64,000 bases of DNA from an uncultured Prevotella sp. (GCA_900317405.1 ONGP01000017.1:16315-80314), one strand, 5' to 3'. Numbered from the stretch's first letter, positions 41,235 through 51,677 are shown. The notes: generated by a model not told the origin, from the sequence alone. A program made the numbers and translations.

Positions 41235-42590
41235 ATGATTGATAACAACAACAAAAACTTGACTCGCCGCGACTTCCTACGTCGTTTGGGAATGGGCGCA
41301 GGAGCTGCTATGGCTATGAGCGTTATGGAGCCCCTACGCGTGTTGGCTCAGGACAAAAAACAATCTATTACCCCTAATCGTATGACATATCGTGTTCAAC
41401 ATGGTTCTGGCGAACAGATATCCTTGTTAGGCTTTGGTATGATGCGCTTACCTAATAATCAGGAAGAGGTAAACCAACTGGTTGATTACGCCATCGAGCA
41501 CGGCGTAAACTATTTCGATACCGCCCCAATGTATATGGGTGGGCAGTCGGAGGTGCTTACTGGCAACGCCCTTAGTCGTCATCCACGCAACAAGTACTAT
41601 GTGGCCACAAAGATGTCGAACCAGCGAAATAACCTTTGGAGTTTTGAAGAGTCGAAGAAGATGTACGAGCAGTCGTTCAAGCGTCTCAAGGTGGATTATA
41701 TCGACTACTACTTGCTTCATAGTATCGGTGGTGGCGGTATGGAGACTCTCAATGGCCGATTCTTCGATAACCATTTGCTAGAATTCCTACTGAAAGAGCG
41801 TGAGGCTGGTCGCATTCGTCATCTTGGCTTCTCCTATCATGGCGATGTACGTCCGTTCGACTACCTGCTCGATCATCAAGAAGAGTATCATTGGGATTTC
41901 GTACAGATTCAGATGAACTTCCTCGACTGGCGTCACGCTTCGATGGGTAACGGCTGGAGAAAGGATGCCGATGCCGAATACCTATATAATAAATGTGAGA
42001 AAACAGGTGTACAATGCGTCATCATGGAGCCTCTTCGTGGTGGGGCCTTTGGCAAGATGGCAAAGGAACTTACTGATCAACTTAAGGCTGTGCGTCCTAA
42101 CGACAGCACAGCCCGTTGGGCCTTCCGTTGGGTGGGTTCTCATCCCAACATCCTTACTACCTTGAGTGGTATGAACCAAATGGCGCACATAAAAGAGAAC
42201 GTAGAGACCTTCTCGCCACTAGAGAATTGTACAGATGCAGAAAACACGCTGTTGGCCGAGATTGCTGACCAGATGGCTGGTTTCCCCACCATCCCTTGTA
42301 CCACCTGTGCCTATTGCATGCCCTGTCCCTATGGCGTAGATATACCAGGCAACTTTGCTTATTACAACGAGGCTGTAAACAGTCATATCCTGCCCCTTCC
42401 TGACAAACAAGCTGCCGATTACGCCACCAAGAAGCAACAATTTGCTGAAGGACTTCGCAAAGCTCTCCCCAATGTAGAATCGTGGGCCCGTAGCTGTGCC
42501 GATTGCGAGGAGTGCCTCTCTAAATGCCCTCAGCAAATCCGCATCCCCAACCAAATGGCCCGCATAGTAGAGCTGCTTAGAAATAGATAA
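41235..42590 (+). CDS. Tat-exported aldo/keto reductase with two 4Fe-4S clusters
   Basis: About 451 residues. I start at MIDNNNKNLTRRDFLRRLGM because the twin-arginine export signal (TRRDFLRR) follows at once and the ORF upstream of it has no family content. The body is an aldo/keto reductase barrel (LGFGMMRLPN, NYFDTAPMYMGGQSE, YYLLHSIGGGG). The C-terminus has two ferredoxin-like cysteine groups (CTTCAYCMPCPYG and CADCEECLSKCP), as in the large oxidoreductase subgroup common in anaerobes. It probably reduces a small carbonyl compound in the periplasm. It stands alone between two terminators. Confidence 0.88.
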   Translation: MIDNNNKNLTRRDFLRRLGMGAGAAMAMSVMEPLRVLAQDKKQSITPNRMTYRVQHGSGEQISLLGFGMMRLPNNQEEVNQLVDYAIEHGVNYFDTAPMYMGGQSEVLTGNALSRHPRNKYYVATKMSNQRNNLWSFEESKKMYEQSFKRLKVDYIDYYLLHSIGGGGMETLNGRFFDNHLLEFLLKEREAGRIRHLGFSYHGDVRPFDYLLDHQEEYHWDFVQIQMNFLDWRHASMGNGWRKDADAEYLYNKCEKTGVQCVIMEPLRGGAFGKMAKELTDQLKAVRPNDSTARWAFRWVGSHPNILTTLSGMNQMAHIKENVETFSPLENCTDAENTLLAEIADQMAGFPTIPCTTCAYCMPCPYGVDIPGNFAYYNEAVNSHILPLPDKQAADYATKKQQFAEGLRKALPNVESWARSCADCEECLSKCPQQIRIPNQMARIVELLRNR

Positions 42591-42591
42591 T

Positions 42592-42629
42592 AAAAAAGGT
42601 GCTTCAGCTGTTTAGCAAAGCACCTTTTT
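42592..42629. terminator. Bidirectional terminator between the reductase and GH3 genes
   Basis: AAAAAAGGTGCTT (42592-42604) and AAGCACCTTTTT (42618-42629) form a long stem with a 13-base loop and T-rich ends on both strands. Confidence 0.9.
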
Positions 42630-42641
42630 CTTTGGTTTATC

Positions 42642-45113
42642 TTAGATATTTGGTTCGTCCCAAATCTTTGTCTGTGTGCAGGCTGTGCCAACTGTCTGGT
42701 TGCCTATCTTAAGGATGAAGTCGCCTTCCTCCAGAGTCCATTTGCCATCTGCACCAACAAAGGCCAGATTCTTAGCGGGCAACTTGAAGGTAACGGTCTT
42801 TACCTCGCCTGGCTGCAACTCAATCTTAGTGAAGTCGCGCAGACGCTTATTGTCTGGTACAATAGAAGCGATAAGGTCGCTGCTGTAAAGCAGTACAGCC
42901 TCTTTACCGGCCTTAGCGCCAGTGTTCTTTACGTCTACACTTACTGTCAGCACGTCATCGGCAGTAAACTTGCTCTTGTCTACCTTCAGGTTAGAGTACT
43001 CGTAGGTGGTGTAACTGATACCATAGCCGAAAGGCCACTGGAGCGATACCTTTGCATCGTAGTTGTAAGCACCAGCCATTGTACCAACCTCTTCTGATAC
43101 CTTATAATCATAGGTGTTCAGCGAGTTAATCTCACGAGGATAGGTGTAAGGCATCTTTGCCGAGAAGTTTGCATCGCCAGCAAGCAGGTTGGCAAGTGCG
43201 TCGCCACCATAGTTACCAGGAATTAGGATGTCAACCACAGCCTTAGCCAATGGCTCGATATCTGCAATCAGACGAGGACGGCCCTCGTTCAACACCATCA
43301 CGATAGGCTTACCAGTTTTAGCGAGTGCCTTAACCAAATTGCGCTGATTCTCTGAGAGCCAAAGGTCGTTCAAGTTTCCTGGAGTCTCTGTATATGAGTT
43401 CTCGCCGATACAAGCGATGATGACATCGGCATTGGCAGCAGCGGCTACAGCCTTGTCTATCTGGGGCTCGTTCTCATCGTAGTAAGCACCATTCTCATTA
43501 TAGGTCACACCCTGCTCCAGAATGATGTTTTCCTTACCATACTTATTGCAAAGAGCCTCGTAGATAGTATTGTACTTCTCTGAGAGATCCTCAGCTTTTG
43601 AACCCTGCCAAGTGTAGCTCCAACCACCATGCAGACAGCGCATCTGGTTGGCGTTAGGACCTGTAAGCAGAATCTTCTTGCCCTTGGCCAATGGTAGGAT
43701 ATTACCCTCGTTCTTCAGCAGCACCTCACTCTCTTCTGCAGCCTTCAGCGAAGCCTGGGCAAACTCATCGCAACCGAACTTCTCAAATCCCTTGCCACCA
43801 GTATTTGGCTTATCAAACAGGCCCAGGCGATACTTGGCACGCAGGATACGGCGAACGGCATCGTCGATACGACTCATCTTAACCTTGCCCTCCTGCACCA
43901 GTTCCTTCAGCAGTATGCAGAACTCTACGCTATAGGGGTCCATCGACATATCGATACCTGCATTGATAGCGATACGGATTGCATCTTTCTTGTCCTTAGC
44001 CACATGCTCACGTGAGAAGAGGTTGTTGATGTCGGCCCAGTCTGTAACCAGGAATCCATCCCACTGCAGGTCTTCCTTAAGCCACTTGGTCAGATACTCG
44101 TAGCTGGCATGTACAGGCACACCATTTACTGATGCCGAGTTGACCATCATGGTGAGTGTACCTGCCAAAGCAGCTGCCTTGAATGGCTCGAAGTACTTCT
44201 CGCGAATCATCTGTGGCGATAGGTAGGCTGGTGTACGATCCTTACCTGTCCAAGGACCACCATATGCAAAGTAGTGTTTGGTGCTGGTACCCACGTGATA
44301 CTGGTCGATGTGGTTATTGTCATCGCCTTGATAACCCTTAATCTCTGCCACTACCATCTTTGAGTTTACGATAGCATCCTCGCCAAAGCTCTCATATACA
44401 CGAGGCCAGCGTGGGTCGCGACTCAGGTCGACAACTGGATTGTATACCCAAGGACAGTTGGCTGCACGACTCTCGTAGGCTGTAATCTCTGCACCTCTGC
44501 GAGCCAACTCTGTATTGAACGATGCACCCAGATTGATGGGCTGTGGGAATAGTGTTCCGCCCTGAACATAGGTTACACCATGGTTGTGGTCCAAACCATA
44601 GATATCAGGTATGCCCAGATATTTCATCGACTTCTTCTGGATAAGCTTAATCCACTCTTGCCATTGGGCAACTGTTGGAGCTTTTGTGCCAGGGGCATTC
44701 AGGATAGATCCCACCTTCCACTTAGAGATAAGTGTATCAAGCATCTCCTCGTTCAACTTCCACACGCGCTTGGTATCACCCTGATAGATGTCAACAGGAA
44801 AACTACCTAGTCTGTCGATAATCTGCTGATCAGTCATCTTAAGCAGATCCTTGATTTCTGCCTCTGATCTGCCGTACTGTTGCATCACAGAGCGAACTTT
44901 TTCGCGATCTACCTTTGCATTCTCTACGGTCATCTTACCAATGATGTCGAGATTCAACTCCAACATCTGACCAATCTTCTCGTCAAGAGTCATTTTGGCC
45001 AAGGTTTTCTCAACCCTTGCCTCCAGCGCTGCATCGCGGGGAATAGCAGGTTTCTGTGCTTGCACGATGATTGCACTGCAAATCATCGCAATCGATAAAA
45101 TTGTTTTCTTCAT
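42642..45113 (-). CDS. Glycoside hydrolase family 3 (beta-glucosidase type), secreted
   Basis: About 823 residues. I start at [20 protein letters not shown], a clear signal peptide 30 bases from the -7 box; the longer ORF start is upstream of the promoter. The GH3 barrel has [33 protein letters not shown], the FAKHYFAYG-equivalent [12 protein letters not shown], and the nucleophile aspartate in [10 protein letters not shown]. The second domain ([23 protein letters not shown]) and a C-terminal fibronectin-like domain follow. It probably removes terminal beta-glucosyl or related sugars in the periplasm. Exact specificity unknown. Confidence 0.94.
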   Translation of the reverse strand: MKKTILSIAMICSAIIVQAQKPAIPRDAALEARVEKTLAKMTLDEKIGQMLELNLDIIGKMTVENAKVDREKVRSVMQQYGRSEAEIKDLLKMTDQQIIDRLGSFPVDIYQGDTKRVWKLNEEMLDTLISKWKVGSILNAPGTKAPTVAQWQEWIKLIQKKSMKYLGIPDIYGLDHNHGVTYVQGGTLFPQPINLGASFNTELARRGAEITAYESRAANCPWVYNPVVDLSRDPRWPRVYESFGEDAIVNSKMVVAEIKGYQGDDNNHIDQYHVGTSTKHYFAYGGPWTGKDRTPAYLSPQMIREKYFEPFKAAALAGTLTMMVNSASVNGVPVHASYEYLTKWLKEDLQWDGFLVTDWADINNLFSREHVAKDKKDAIRIAINAGIDMSMDPYSVEFCILLKELVQEGKVKMSRIDDAVRRILRAKYRLGLFDKPNTGGKGFEKFGCDEFAQASLKAAEESEVLLKNEGNILPLAKGKKILLTGPNANQMRCLHGGWSYTWQGSKAEDLSEKYNTIYEALCNKYGKENIILEQGVTYNENGAYYDENEPQIDKAVAAAANADVIIACIGENSYTETPGNLNDLWLSENQRNLVKALAKTGKPIVMVLNEGRPRLIADIEPLAKAVVDILIPGNYGGDALANLLAGDANFSAKMPYTYPREINSLNTYDYKVSEEVGTMAGAYNYDAKVSLQWPFGYGISYTTYEYSNLKVDKSKFTADDVLTVSVDVKNTGAKAGKEAVLLYSSDLIASIVPDNKRLRDFTKIELQPGEVKTVTFKLPAKNLAFVGADGKWTLEEGDFILKIGNQTVGTACTQTKIWDEPNI

Positions 45114-45142
45114 AAATGTGTTGAGTAAAATAAATTTGGGTA

Positions 45143-45150
45143 CAAAGATA
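45143..45150 (-). promoter_or_regulatory. -7 box of the GH3 gene
   Basis: On the minus strand TATCTTTG followed by TACCC, 30 bases upstream of the ATG at 45113. Confidence 0.75.
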
Positions 45151-45193
45151 ATGATTATTCTGTAATAATAGGTGTTTTTAAAGTTTTTTTTCA

Positions 45194-45201
45194 TACCTTT
45201 G
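45194..45201 (+). promoter_or_regulatory. -7 box of the alkylation-repair operon
   Basis: TACCTTTG followed by CCAGC, 28 bases before the ATG at 45229; divergent from the GH3 promoter. Confidence 0.75.
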
Positions 45202-45228
45202 CCAGCAAATTTCAAGTAAGACCTAAAT

Positions 45229-45999
45229 ATGTCAATTATGCTTACGGCCATTGAGGTAATCGATTACATGGAATCGCTGCGCAACGAGACCCAGCGGAAA
45301 GTGCTGATGGGCTTTTTCAAAACAGGCCCAGGCGAGTATGGTGAGGGCGATGAGTTTCTGGGGTTGAAGGTGCCGCAGACGCGCGAGGTGGTAAAGGAGG
45401 TTTGGAAAGATATGCCGCTGAGTGAAATTACTAAGCTGTTGACTAACCGCTGGCATGAGGTACGACTTTGTGGTTTCTTGATACTTGTGGCGAAGTTTGA
45501 GAAGATGGCTACAAAGCGATTGGAAAATGGTGACGCTGCGATTAGCGGTCGTGATGAAATCCTGCAGATGTATTTACAATATGCTGAACAAGCCAACAAC
45601 TGGGATCTTGTAGATCTTTCTGCGCCTAAGATTCTAGGCCATTGGCTCATGCTACCCTCTTATCTGGGCGATAGGGATTATAAGTTAAAGATTCTCGATG
45701 AAATGGCGCAGAGTCCTTGTCTATGGCGTCAGCGCATGAGTATCGTTTGCACATGGAAGACCTCCCAAATGGGTGACCCGTCATGGTGCCTGCGTTATGC
45801 CGAGATACATCTGCACCACCCGCACGATCTGATGCACAAAGCTGTAGGTTGGATGCTCCGCGAGATGGGGAAACGTGTATCGATGGACCTGCTCCGCGAC
45901 TTTCTCCGCCAGCACGCTCACGAAATGCCTCGCACCGCTTTGCGTTATGCCATCGAAAAGATGTCTGATTCTGAACGAAAAGAATGGTTATGTTATTAA
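45229..45999 (+). CDS. DNA alkylation repair protein, AlkD-like HEAT-repeat glycosylase
   Basis: A 256-residue all-helical protein of the AlkC/AlkD type. Family segments are [42 protein letters not shown] and, near residues 120-140, [18 protein letters not shown], with the aspartate that AlkD uses near the lesion. It would excise alkylated purines such as N7-methylguanine or N3-methyladenine. It heads an operon that also holds an O6-alkylguanine transferase-like gene. Confidence 0.9.
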   Translation: MSIMLTAIEVIDYMESLRNETQRKVLMGFFKTGPGEYGEGDEFLGLKVPQTREVVKEVWKDMPLSEITKLLTNRWHEVRLCGFLILVAKFEKMATKRLENGDAAISGRDEILQMYLQYAEQANNWDLVDLSAPKILGHWLMLPSYLGDRDYKLKILDEMAQSPCLWRQRMSIVCTWKTSQMGDPSWCLRYAEIHLHHPHDLMHKAVGWMLREMGKRVSMDLLRDFLRQHAHEMPRTALRYAIEKMSDSERKEWLCY

Positions 46000-46008
46000 A
46001 AAACTGAT

Positions 46009-47466
46009 ATGAATAAAAAGAGTCTCTTTGTCCTGTTTTTCTGCCTTATCACAGGGATGGGATGGGCTGCTAACGACAACCTGAAACCACGACTGGTGGT
46101 ATGTACTGACATTGCTCCTGCCGATGTGGAGCCTGATGATATGGAGTCGATGGTGAGGCTGATGGCCTATGCCGATTGTTTTGAGATCGAAGCGCTCATC
46201 ACGAGTGTTGGCTGGAACTGCGATCCATACCCGTTGGAGTGGCAGCAATATCTGTTTCGCGTGATTACTGCCTATGCCAAAGACGTGCCTAACCTCATGC
46301 GACGCTCTGGTCAGAAGAAGCACCACTCACTAAAGAAAGAGAACGGCCAGCAGGAACTTGGCTACTGGCCGAGTGCGGAGTACATCACAAGCCGAGCCGT
46401 TATGGGTAGCATGTATGGCGGCATAAGATCCATAGGCGAGCGTAATGACTCGCCTGGTAGCGAGTTGCTTATCCGACTGGCTGATGAGGACGACCCACGT
46501 CCGATATACGTTGCAGCATGGGGTGGAGCTAATACTTTGGCTCAGGCCATTTGGCGAGTAAAGCAATCTCGTTCGGCCGATGAATTGGCGAAATTTGTCC
46601 GCAAGTTCCGTCTTTTCACCATCACCGATCAGGACATGAAGTATGATATGCGTATGAACCGTGCCTATAGTTCGCACATGTGGCTTCGAAAGGAGTTTAA
46701 GAACGACCTGCAGTTTATTTGGGACGAGGGAGCCTGGCAAGAGCAGTGCGAGTTGGGCAAGCGTCACTGGCAGAAGCATCAGCAGCACATCCAAGGCCAT
46801 GGTGCGCTTGGTGGTGAATACCCTAATTACAAATGGGGCGTTGAGGGCGATACACCAAGTTTTCTCTACGTGATGCCCAACGGACTGAACGATCCAGAAG
46901 ACCCGCATCAATGCAGTTGGGCAGGCTATCACGAGCGTGGTATCTGTGCCGACTCTCTCACCACCGCCTGGACTTCATGGAAGGAACCTGTGCGTAGCAT
47001 CTCAGTGGGCTATAAACAGCGATTCTATCCAGATGAGCTTAACGATTTCTGTGCTCGTATGCAGTGGGCCGCTGAAGGCCGAGGCAATCTTAATCCTTAT
47101 ATTGTATTAACTCCGCAGGTGAAATTCGTTTCCCCACTTACCCTTAAAGGAGCCTCGATGGCAGTGTCTAACGACACGATTACCATAACCTGCCCACCTA
47201 ATGTCGGAAAAGATGATGTCTTTGCCATTCGTATGGACGCTTCGAGATCTTTCGACCCTGATGGTGACGGCCTAAGTTTCATTTGGTGGCAACAGCCTGA
47301 GATTGGTAACACTCGCATCGCTATCGAGGCCGCAGACCAGTCCATCACCACCATCCGCATTCCTGCTAAAGTCACTGGTGACACCATCCATCTCATATGT
47401 GAGGTTCACGACAATGGTCCTTTCCATCTCGTGTCCTATCGTCGCATCATTATCACCATCAAATAA
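46009..47466 (+). CDS. DUF1593 (nucleoside-hydrolase-fold) secreted protein
   Basis: A 485-residue exported protein (signal peptide MNKKSLFVLFFCLITGMGWA). The body has the metal-site-like start RLVVCTDIAPADVEPDDMESMVRLMAYAD, VAAWGGANTLAQAIWRV and RLFTITDQDM, matching DUF1593, a relative of the inosine-uridine nucleoside hydrolase fold often seen with polysaccharide utilisation. The C-terminal 100 residues (SMAVSNDTITITCPPNVGKDD onward) form an immunoglobulin-like domain. It lies between two DNA-repair genes with gaps of only 9 and 1 bases, which is an odd partner for an exported enzyme. Activity unknown. Confidence 0.8.
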   Translation: MNKKSLFVLFFCLITGMGWAANDNLKPRLVVCTDIAPADVEPDDMESMVRLMAYADCFEIEALITSVGWNCDPYPLEWQQYLFRVITAYAKDVPNLMRRSGQKKHHSLKKENGQQELGYWPSAEYITSRAVMGSMYGGIRSIGERNDSPGSELLIRLADEDDPRPIYVAAWGGANTLAQAIWRVKQSRSADELAKFVRKFRLFTITDQDMKYDMRMNRAYSSHMWLRKEFKNDLQFIWDEGAWQEQCELGKRHWQKHQQHIQGHGALGGEYPNYKWGVEGDTPSFLYVMPNGLNDPEDPHQCSWAGYHERGICADSLTTAWTSWKEPVRSISVGYKQRFYPDELNDFCARMQWAAEGRGNLNPYIVLTPQVKFVSPLTLKGASMAVSNDTITITCPPNVGKDDVFAIRMDASRSFDPDGDGLSFIWWQQPEIGNTRIAIEAADQSITTIRIPAKVTGDTIHLICEVHDNGPFHLVSYRRIIITIK

Positions 47467-47467
47467 G

Positions 47468-47806
47468 ATGAACGACTTTCCTGATAGAATGACGCCTGAG
47501 CAGGCACGAACGTTTTGCAATGATGTGCTGAACATTGTTAGCCAAATACCTAGTGGCCGAGTAACTACCTACGGACATATCGCTGCTTTAGCGGGTTGGC
47601 CCAGTCATTCGCGGATGGTTGGTCGTACACTTCGTTATACCCCTGGTGCAGAACTTCTTCCCTGTCATCGTGTCGTTAATAACGTGGGGCGTACTGCACC
47701 AGGCTGGAGCCGCCAGCGCCCATTACTTGAGGCAGAAGGTGTCACTTTCAAAGCTAATGGTCACGTAAATATGAAAGTGCACTTATGGGAGCCAGATATT
47801 GAATAA
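47468..47806 (+). CDS. MGMT-like O6-alkylguanine transferase domain protein
   Basis: A 112-residue protein consisting only of the DNA-binding/transferase domain. I start at MNDFPDRMTPEQ, one base after the preceding stop; the longer ORF merely overlaps the DUF1593 gene. It has VSQIPSGRVTTYGHIAALAG, SRMVGRTLRYTPG (arginine finger) and LLPCHRVVN. The cysteine in PCHRV is present, so it could be a true methyl acceptor rather than an alkyltransferase-like (PWHRV-type) protein. The N-terminal half of Ogt/Ada is absent. Confidence 0.88.
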   Translation: MNDFPDRMTPEQARTFCNDVLNIVSQIPSGRVTTYGHIAALAGWPSHSRMVGRTLRYTPGAELLPCHRVVNNVGRTAPGWSRQRPLLEAEGVTFKANGHVNMKVHLWEPDIE

Positions 47807-47809
47807 TGT

Positions 47810-48436
47810 ATGGACGACAAACGTTATATCCTAAGCCTCATCAAGGAGGGTGAACACCAGCAGCAGGACTTCAAGTATCGAGTGTCTGATGCCTGCAAGT
47901 TGGCCAAGTCTGTATCGGCCTTTGCCAATACCGATGGAGGACGACTACTGATTGGTGTGCGGGATGACGGGAATCTGTCAGGCGTTCGTTCTGAAGAGGA
48001 AATCTACATGATGCACCAGGCTGCTTACAAATATTGCAAGCCGGAGTCAAGCATCAAGTTCGACACATATCATATAGATGGGCGAACTATAGTGATTGCT
48101 ACTGTTCCACCTTCAGCTCGTCGACCCATCTGTGCTCTCGACGAAGAGGGTCGCAAACGTGCCTATATCCGCATCAACGATGAGAACATCGTGGCCTCGC
48201 CTGTTCACCTTGCCTTGTGGCGCGAATCGCAAAAACCCCAAGGAAGCATAATGACCTATGATGAAACCATCCGTCACTTATTAGACGTGATGAAAGGTCA
48301 GCAAACCCTAAACCAAATAGTCCGCCAATCACGCCTTCCCCGTCCCAGAGTCATCGCCCTCCTAGCCCGCCTCATCCGCTTTTCAATCGTAAAATGCGAA
48401 TACACTAACCAGCAATTTCTATTCAGTCTAAAATAA
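47810..48436 (+). CDS. AlbA_2 (Schlafen-like) domain putative DNA-binding protein
   Basis: A 208-residue protein with the AlbA_2 pattern: EGEHQQQDFKYRVSDACKLAKSVSAFANTDGGRLLIGVRDDG near residues 13-55 and AYIRINDENIVAS near 125. The last 60 residues look like a winged helix (QTLNQIVRQSRLPRPRVIALLARLIRFSIVKCEY). AlbA_2 proteins bind nucleic acid or act as regulators. It starts 3 bases after the MGMT-like gene stop, so it is the last gene of the repair operon and may regulate it. Confidence 0.83.
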   Translation: MDDKRYILSLIKEGEHQQQDFKYRVSDACKLAKSVSAFANTDGGRLLIGVRDDGNLSGVRSEEEIYMMHQAAYKYCKPESSIKFDTYHIDGRTIVIATVPPSARRPICALDEEGRKRAYIRINDENIVASPVHLALWRESQKPQGSIMTYDETIRHLLDVMKGQQTLNQIVRQSRLPRPRVIALLARLIRFSIVKCEYTNQQFLFSLK

Positions 48437-48439
48437 GTC

Positions 48440-51400
48440 CTAGAGAATTCTTGTGATTTCTCCTTGGGTGATGTAGTTGTGATCCTTAGGGAAGGAAGTG
48501 GGGGTGATTGTGTACTTTTTGCCGTCCTGAAGATTTATGGTAATCTTTTGGAAACGTGGGGCAGAAAGCATGTAGCGGTCTGTGGCTGGACAGACGGGAT
48601 AGAAACCCATCGAGGCGAAGATGTACCATGCTGACATTTGACCTGCATCATCGTTGCCAGAGAGGCCACCAGGGGTGTCGTTGTACTCTGTGTCGAGGAT
48701 GTGGGTTATGCGCTGGATAGTCTTTTCGCGCTTGTCGATGTAGCTGTAGAGCCAAGGGATTTGATGGCAAGGTTCGTTACCGTGCCAGTAACGACCCTCT
48801 GAGAACATCGAGTCGAGTTTGGCCTCGAACTTATCTTCTCCACCAAGGAAATCGATGAGACCATCTATATTCTGTGGCACATACCAAGTGTAGTGACAGG
48901 TTGCGCCCTCTGTGATGTACGATTTGCGATGGATAAAGTCTGTGTTGTTCTCGAAAAGTCCACCATCGTTTTTCTTGCGAGAGATTTGCTTTGGCGCATG
49001 GCGACCGTCACAATAGCCTGTCTTGGGATTGATAACATTACGCCAATTCTCTGAGCGACGTATCAATTTGTTGTAGTCGCTCTCCTTGCCAAGTGCCTCT
49101 GCCAATTGGGCTACAGCAAAATCATCGAAGGCATACTCTAGTGTGCGAGATGTCTGTTCGTCCTGATGGAAGGCCTCTTTCACACCATCCTCCAATGGGA
49201 TGTAGCCATACTTGATATAGCTGTTGAGTGCACGGCGGCCCATACCATTTTTGTAATCCTCAAAGTTGGCAGGCGTCTCGAAAGCATTCTTGCGCATAGC
49301 CTCGTAGGCCTTTTCGTAGTCGAAATCCCTTATACCTTTTATATATGCATCAGCCAGCACGGCACTACAATGGTCGCCAATCATAGCTGCTGTGTACGAG
49401 TTCCAACAAGGGAATATGGGTAGCCATCCGCCTTCTTCGTACATCGTAACCAGCGATTGCATCATGTCTGCCGACTGCTTTGGAGCTATCAGCGTATAGA
49501 GCGGATGTAGGGCGCGATAAGTGTCCCACATTGAGAAATCGCCATAGAAGGTTCTTGGCTCTGAAGGGCATACGATGGTGCCATCAGCAAACTTGGGGTA
49601 GCTGCCGTCAACATCGCTCATCTCTCTGGGGAGGAATGAGCAGCGATAGAGTGCGCCATAAAACTGATTGACGCGAGCAGTATTCGTATCCTCCACATCG
49701 ATGGTGTGCAGACGGTCTATCCATTGCTGGGCTGTTTGTGTCATCATACTGTCAAAGTCGTGTCCTTCTGCCTCGAAGGCAAAGTTATCATAAGCACCCT
49801 TTTTAGATGTGAACGATGTGGCTGCTTTCAGGATGATAGGCTGATTGGCCTTGCCATCGAAGGTGAACCAAGCACAAAGGCTGTCGATGCCAAAATCCTT
49901 GATTTCATCGTAGGCCTGCAACAGATAATGCCCCTCGAAACCAGCCTGTTCGCCCCAACCCTGATATATTCGATGCACAGGGTTGTAGCCATAGATGGTC
50001 TTGGCCTGACTTTCTATTTCGAGATAGCCCTCCTTGTAATCACTGTTGTGATTCAGTACGATATGTACAGGTCCATCCACCTCTGGCGTGATGCGGAAGA
50101 TGGCTGTATGACTAGAACCTGTAACCTCTAGTTTCAGCCGCTCATTAGGCAGTCGGACTGCATAGTAGTGAGGATGCGAAACCTCTTGCGAATGCGAGAA
50201 GAGGGTGGCTCGCTCTGTGGGTGTTTTGCGCAGTTTGCCACCAAGTGCAGCAAGGGTGAACGAACCATAATCCTGTGTGCATCCACCAACAATCCAGTGA
50301 CTGTTGCGAATGCCCTGAAACAGCGAATCTGTATAATAATAAGGTGCTATGCACTTCTTTTCTGTGTCCTGAGTCTGTGGAGTCCAGAAGTTCTGGCCAT
50401 TGGGCACAAGCACTGCTGGCAGGGTTTGTCCGTGCTCCTCAGAACCTTTGCCAAACAGTCCTGCAGTCTTGGTGTTTGCAGGAGCTGTACCTACCATTGT
50501 GTTCAAGGCATTCAGTTGGCGAAGATGCTCAAAATAGTGTATGCGATCAGTCACTTGAGCCTTCAACTCCTTCCAACTCTTAAAGCCTAATGAGTGCTCA
50601 TTGTGTAGCAATTGCACCATCACATCACCTTGTGTATTGCGATAGAATATCATCTGCAGATTAGCCGCCATAGGCAGAATCTCGTCCATGTAATTGTAAT
50701 CCTCGCCTCGTAATTCTATCCCCATCAGCGTTAGTAATCGATAGAGATTAGAATCATGTCCAAAGCGAAGATCGGCACCAACACCTCCATGGACGATTGC
50801 TGCATCTGCATCCGTTTCAATGCGTTGCCAAAGTGAGATGGCACTACGAGCAGGTATGCCTTCGTTTTCTATCAAGTCGCCATGAACTATTGTCATGCTG
50901 CGATTGTTCTTGTTGTAAACGGACTCTAACTCCTCTGGCGTGAAGATGTCGTAGAGCGACACATTCAGCTCTACATCCTGCATATCCGATGCGATGGTAT
51001 GCATCTCTGTGAGCAGTTTTGTGGGCTCAGCAACTTTAGATGGATCCACGAAAAGTGCTTTGACGAATCTGTCTGGCGATGTCATCAAGGGCACATTGGT
51101 GCGATTCTCGTGGGCTTTCTCCTCTGGCGAAGTATAAGCAATCCACGCCATATCGGCAGAATCAGTGATGGCCTCGATTTTATCTAGAAGTCCTAGTTCA
51201 CCAAGAAAAGCCAACATACTACTCCTACAACGACTCACTACGCTTGAGTGGGCTGTGATATGTGCATCATTAGTAAACAACTGGGGGAAGTTCTGTTGCA
51301 TTCTGCGTGCTATGCCTCGATGCTGGCGAGCACCAAGAGCAGTAAGCTGTCCACCATTGCCTTTGGCGTTTTTCCATACTTTGGCTAAGCGCTTTTTTAC

Positions 51401-51673
51401 GCTTTTGCCAAGCGGAGTCAAGTTTTTCTGATCCTCAAAATGCCGATTCACCCAAGTGTATCTGGCATCACTAGTGAGCCATCGCGAACCATGTCGGCCA
51501 TAGTGTGAAATGTAGAATGGCTCGTAACCTGCTGGTGCTGACAGCAGTTGAGGCTTATCTGTACCCGTTTCTATAGGATAGGCATAATACACGCCCCCCA
51601 TCTGCTCTGGCGATTTCTGCGCAAAGGTCTGGGTGCATACAAATACTAAGGTAGCTAGCAGTAGTTTCTTCAT
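48440..51673 (-). CDS. Histidine acid phosphatase - GH92 alpha-mannosidase fusion, secreted
   Basis: A 1077-residue protein with signal peptide MKKLLLATLVFVCTQTFA. Residues 27-385 form a histidine-type acid phosphatase: the phosphoacceptor motif RHGSR is at 60-64, and the catalytic HD pair is at 306-307 in LRFGHDSNLYRLL. From about 390 to the end is a GH92 alpha-mannosidase: GSEEHGQTLPAVLVPNGQNF, FSMWDTYRALHPLYTL, the HGNEP motif with E967 (probable general acid), and SGNDDAGQMSAWY with 1006-1009. Both halves keep their catalytic motifs. The C-terminus is somewhat shorter than usual for GH92. It lies 4 bases downstream of another GH92 gene. A phosphomannan substrate is my inference. Confidence 0.88.
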   Translation of the reverse strand: MKKLLLATLVFVCTQTFAQKSPEQMGGVYYAYPIETGTDKPQLLSAPAGYEPFYISHYGRHGSRWLTSDARYTWVNRHFEDQKNLTPLGKSVKKRLAKVWKNAKGNGGQLTALGARQHRGIARRMQQNFPQLFTNDAHITAHSSVVSRCRSSMLAFLGELGLLDKIEAITDSADMAWIAYTSPEEKAHENRTNVPLMTSPDRFVKALFVDPSKVAEPTKLLTEMHTIASDMQDVELNVSLYDIFTPEELESVYNKNNRSMTIVHGDLIENEGIPARSAISLWQRIETDADAAIVHGGVGADLRFGHDSNLYRLLTLMGIELRGEDYNYMDEILPMAANLQMIFYRNTQGDVMVQLLHNEHSLGFKSWKELKAQVTDRIHYFEHLRQLNALNTMVGTAPANTKTAGLFGKGSEEHGQTLPAVLVPNGQNFWTPQTQDTEKKCIAPYYYTDSLFQGIRNSHWIVGGCTQDYGSFTLAALGGKLRKTPTERATLFSHSQEVSHPHYYAVRLPNERLKLEVTGSSHTAIFRITPEVDGPVHIVLNHNSDYKEGYLEIESQAKTIYGYNPVHRIYQGWGEQAGFEGHYLLQAYDEIKDFGIDSLCAWFTFDGKANQPIILKAATSFTSKKGAYDNFAFEAEGHDFDSMMTQTAQQWIDRLHTIDVEDTNTARVNQFYGALYRCSFLPREMSDVDGSYPKFADGTIVCPSEPRTFYGDFSMWDTYRALHPLYTLIAPKQSADMMQSLVTMYEEGGWLPIFPCWNSYTAAMIGDHCSAVLADAYIKGIRDFDYEKAYEAMRKNAFETPANFEDYKNGMGRRALNSYIKYGYIPLEDGVKEAFHQDEQTSRTLEYAFDDFAVAQLAEALGKESDYNKLIRRSENWRNVINPKTGYCDGRHAPKQISRKKNDGGLFENNTDFIHRKSYITEGATCHYTWYVPQNIDGLIDFLGGEDKFEAKLDSMFSEGRYWHGNEPCHQIPWLYSYIDKREKTIQRITHILDTEYNDTPGGLSGNDDAGQMSAWYIFASMGFYPVCPATDRYMLSAPRFQKITINLQDGKKYTITPTSFPKDHNYITQGEITRIL

Positions 51674-51677
51674 ATCT

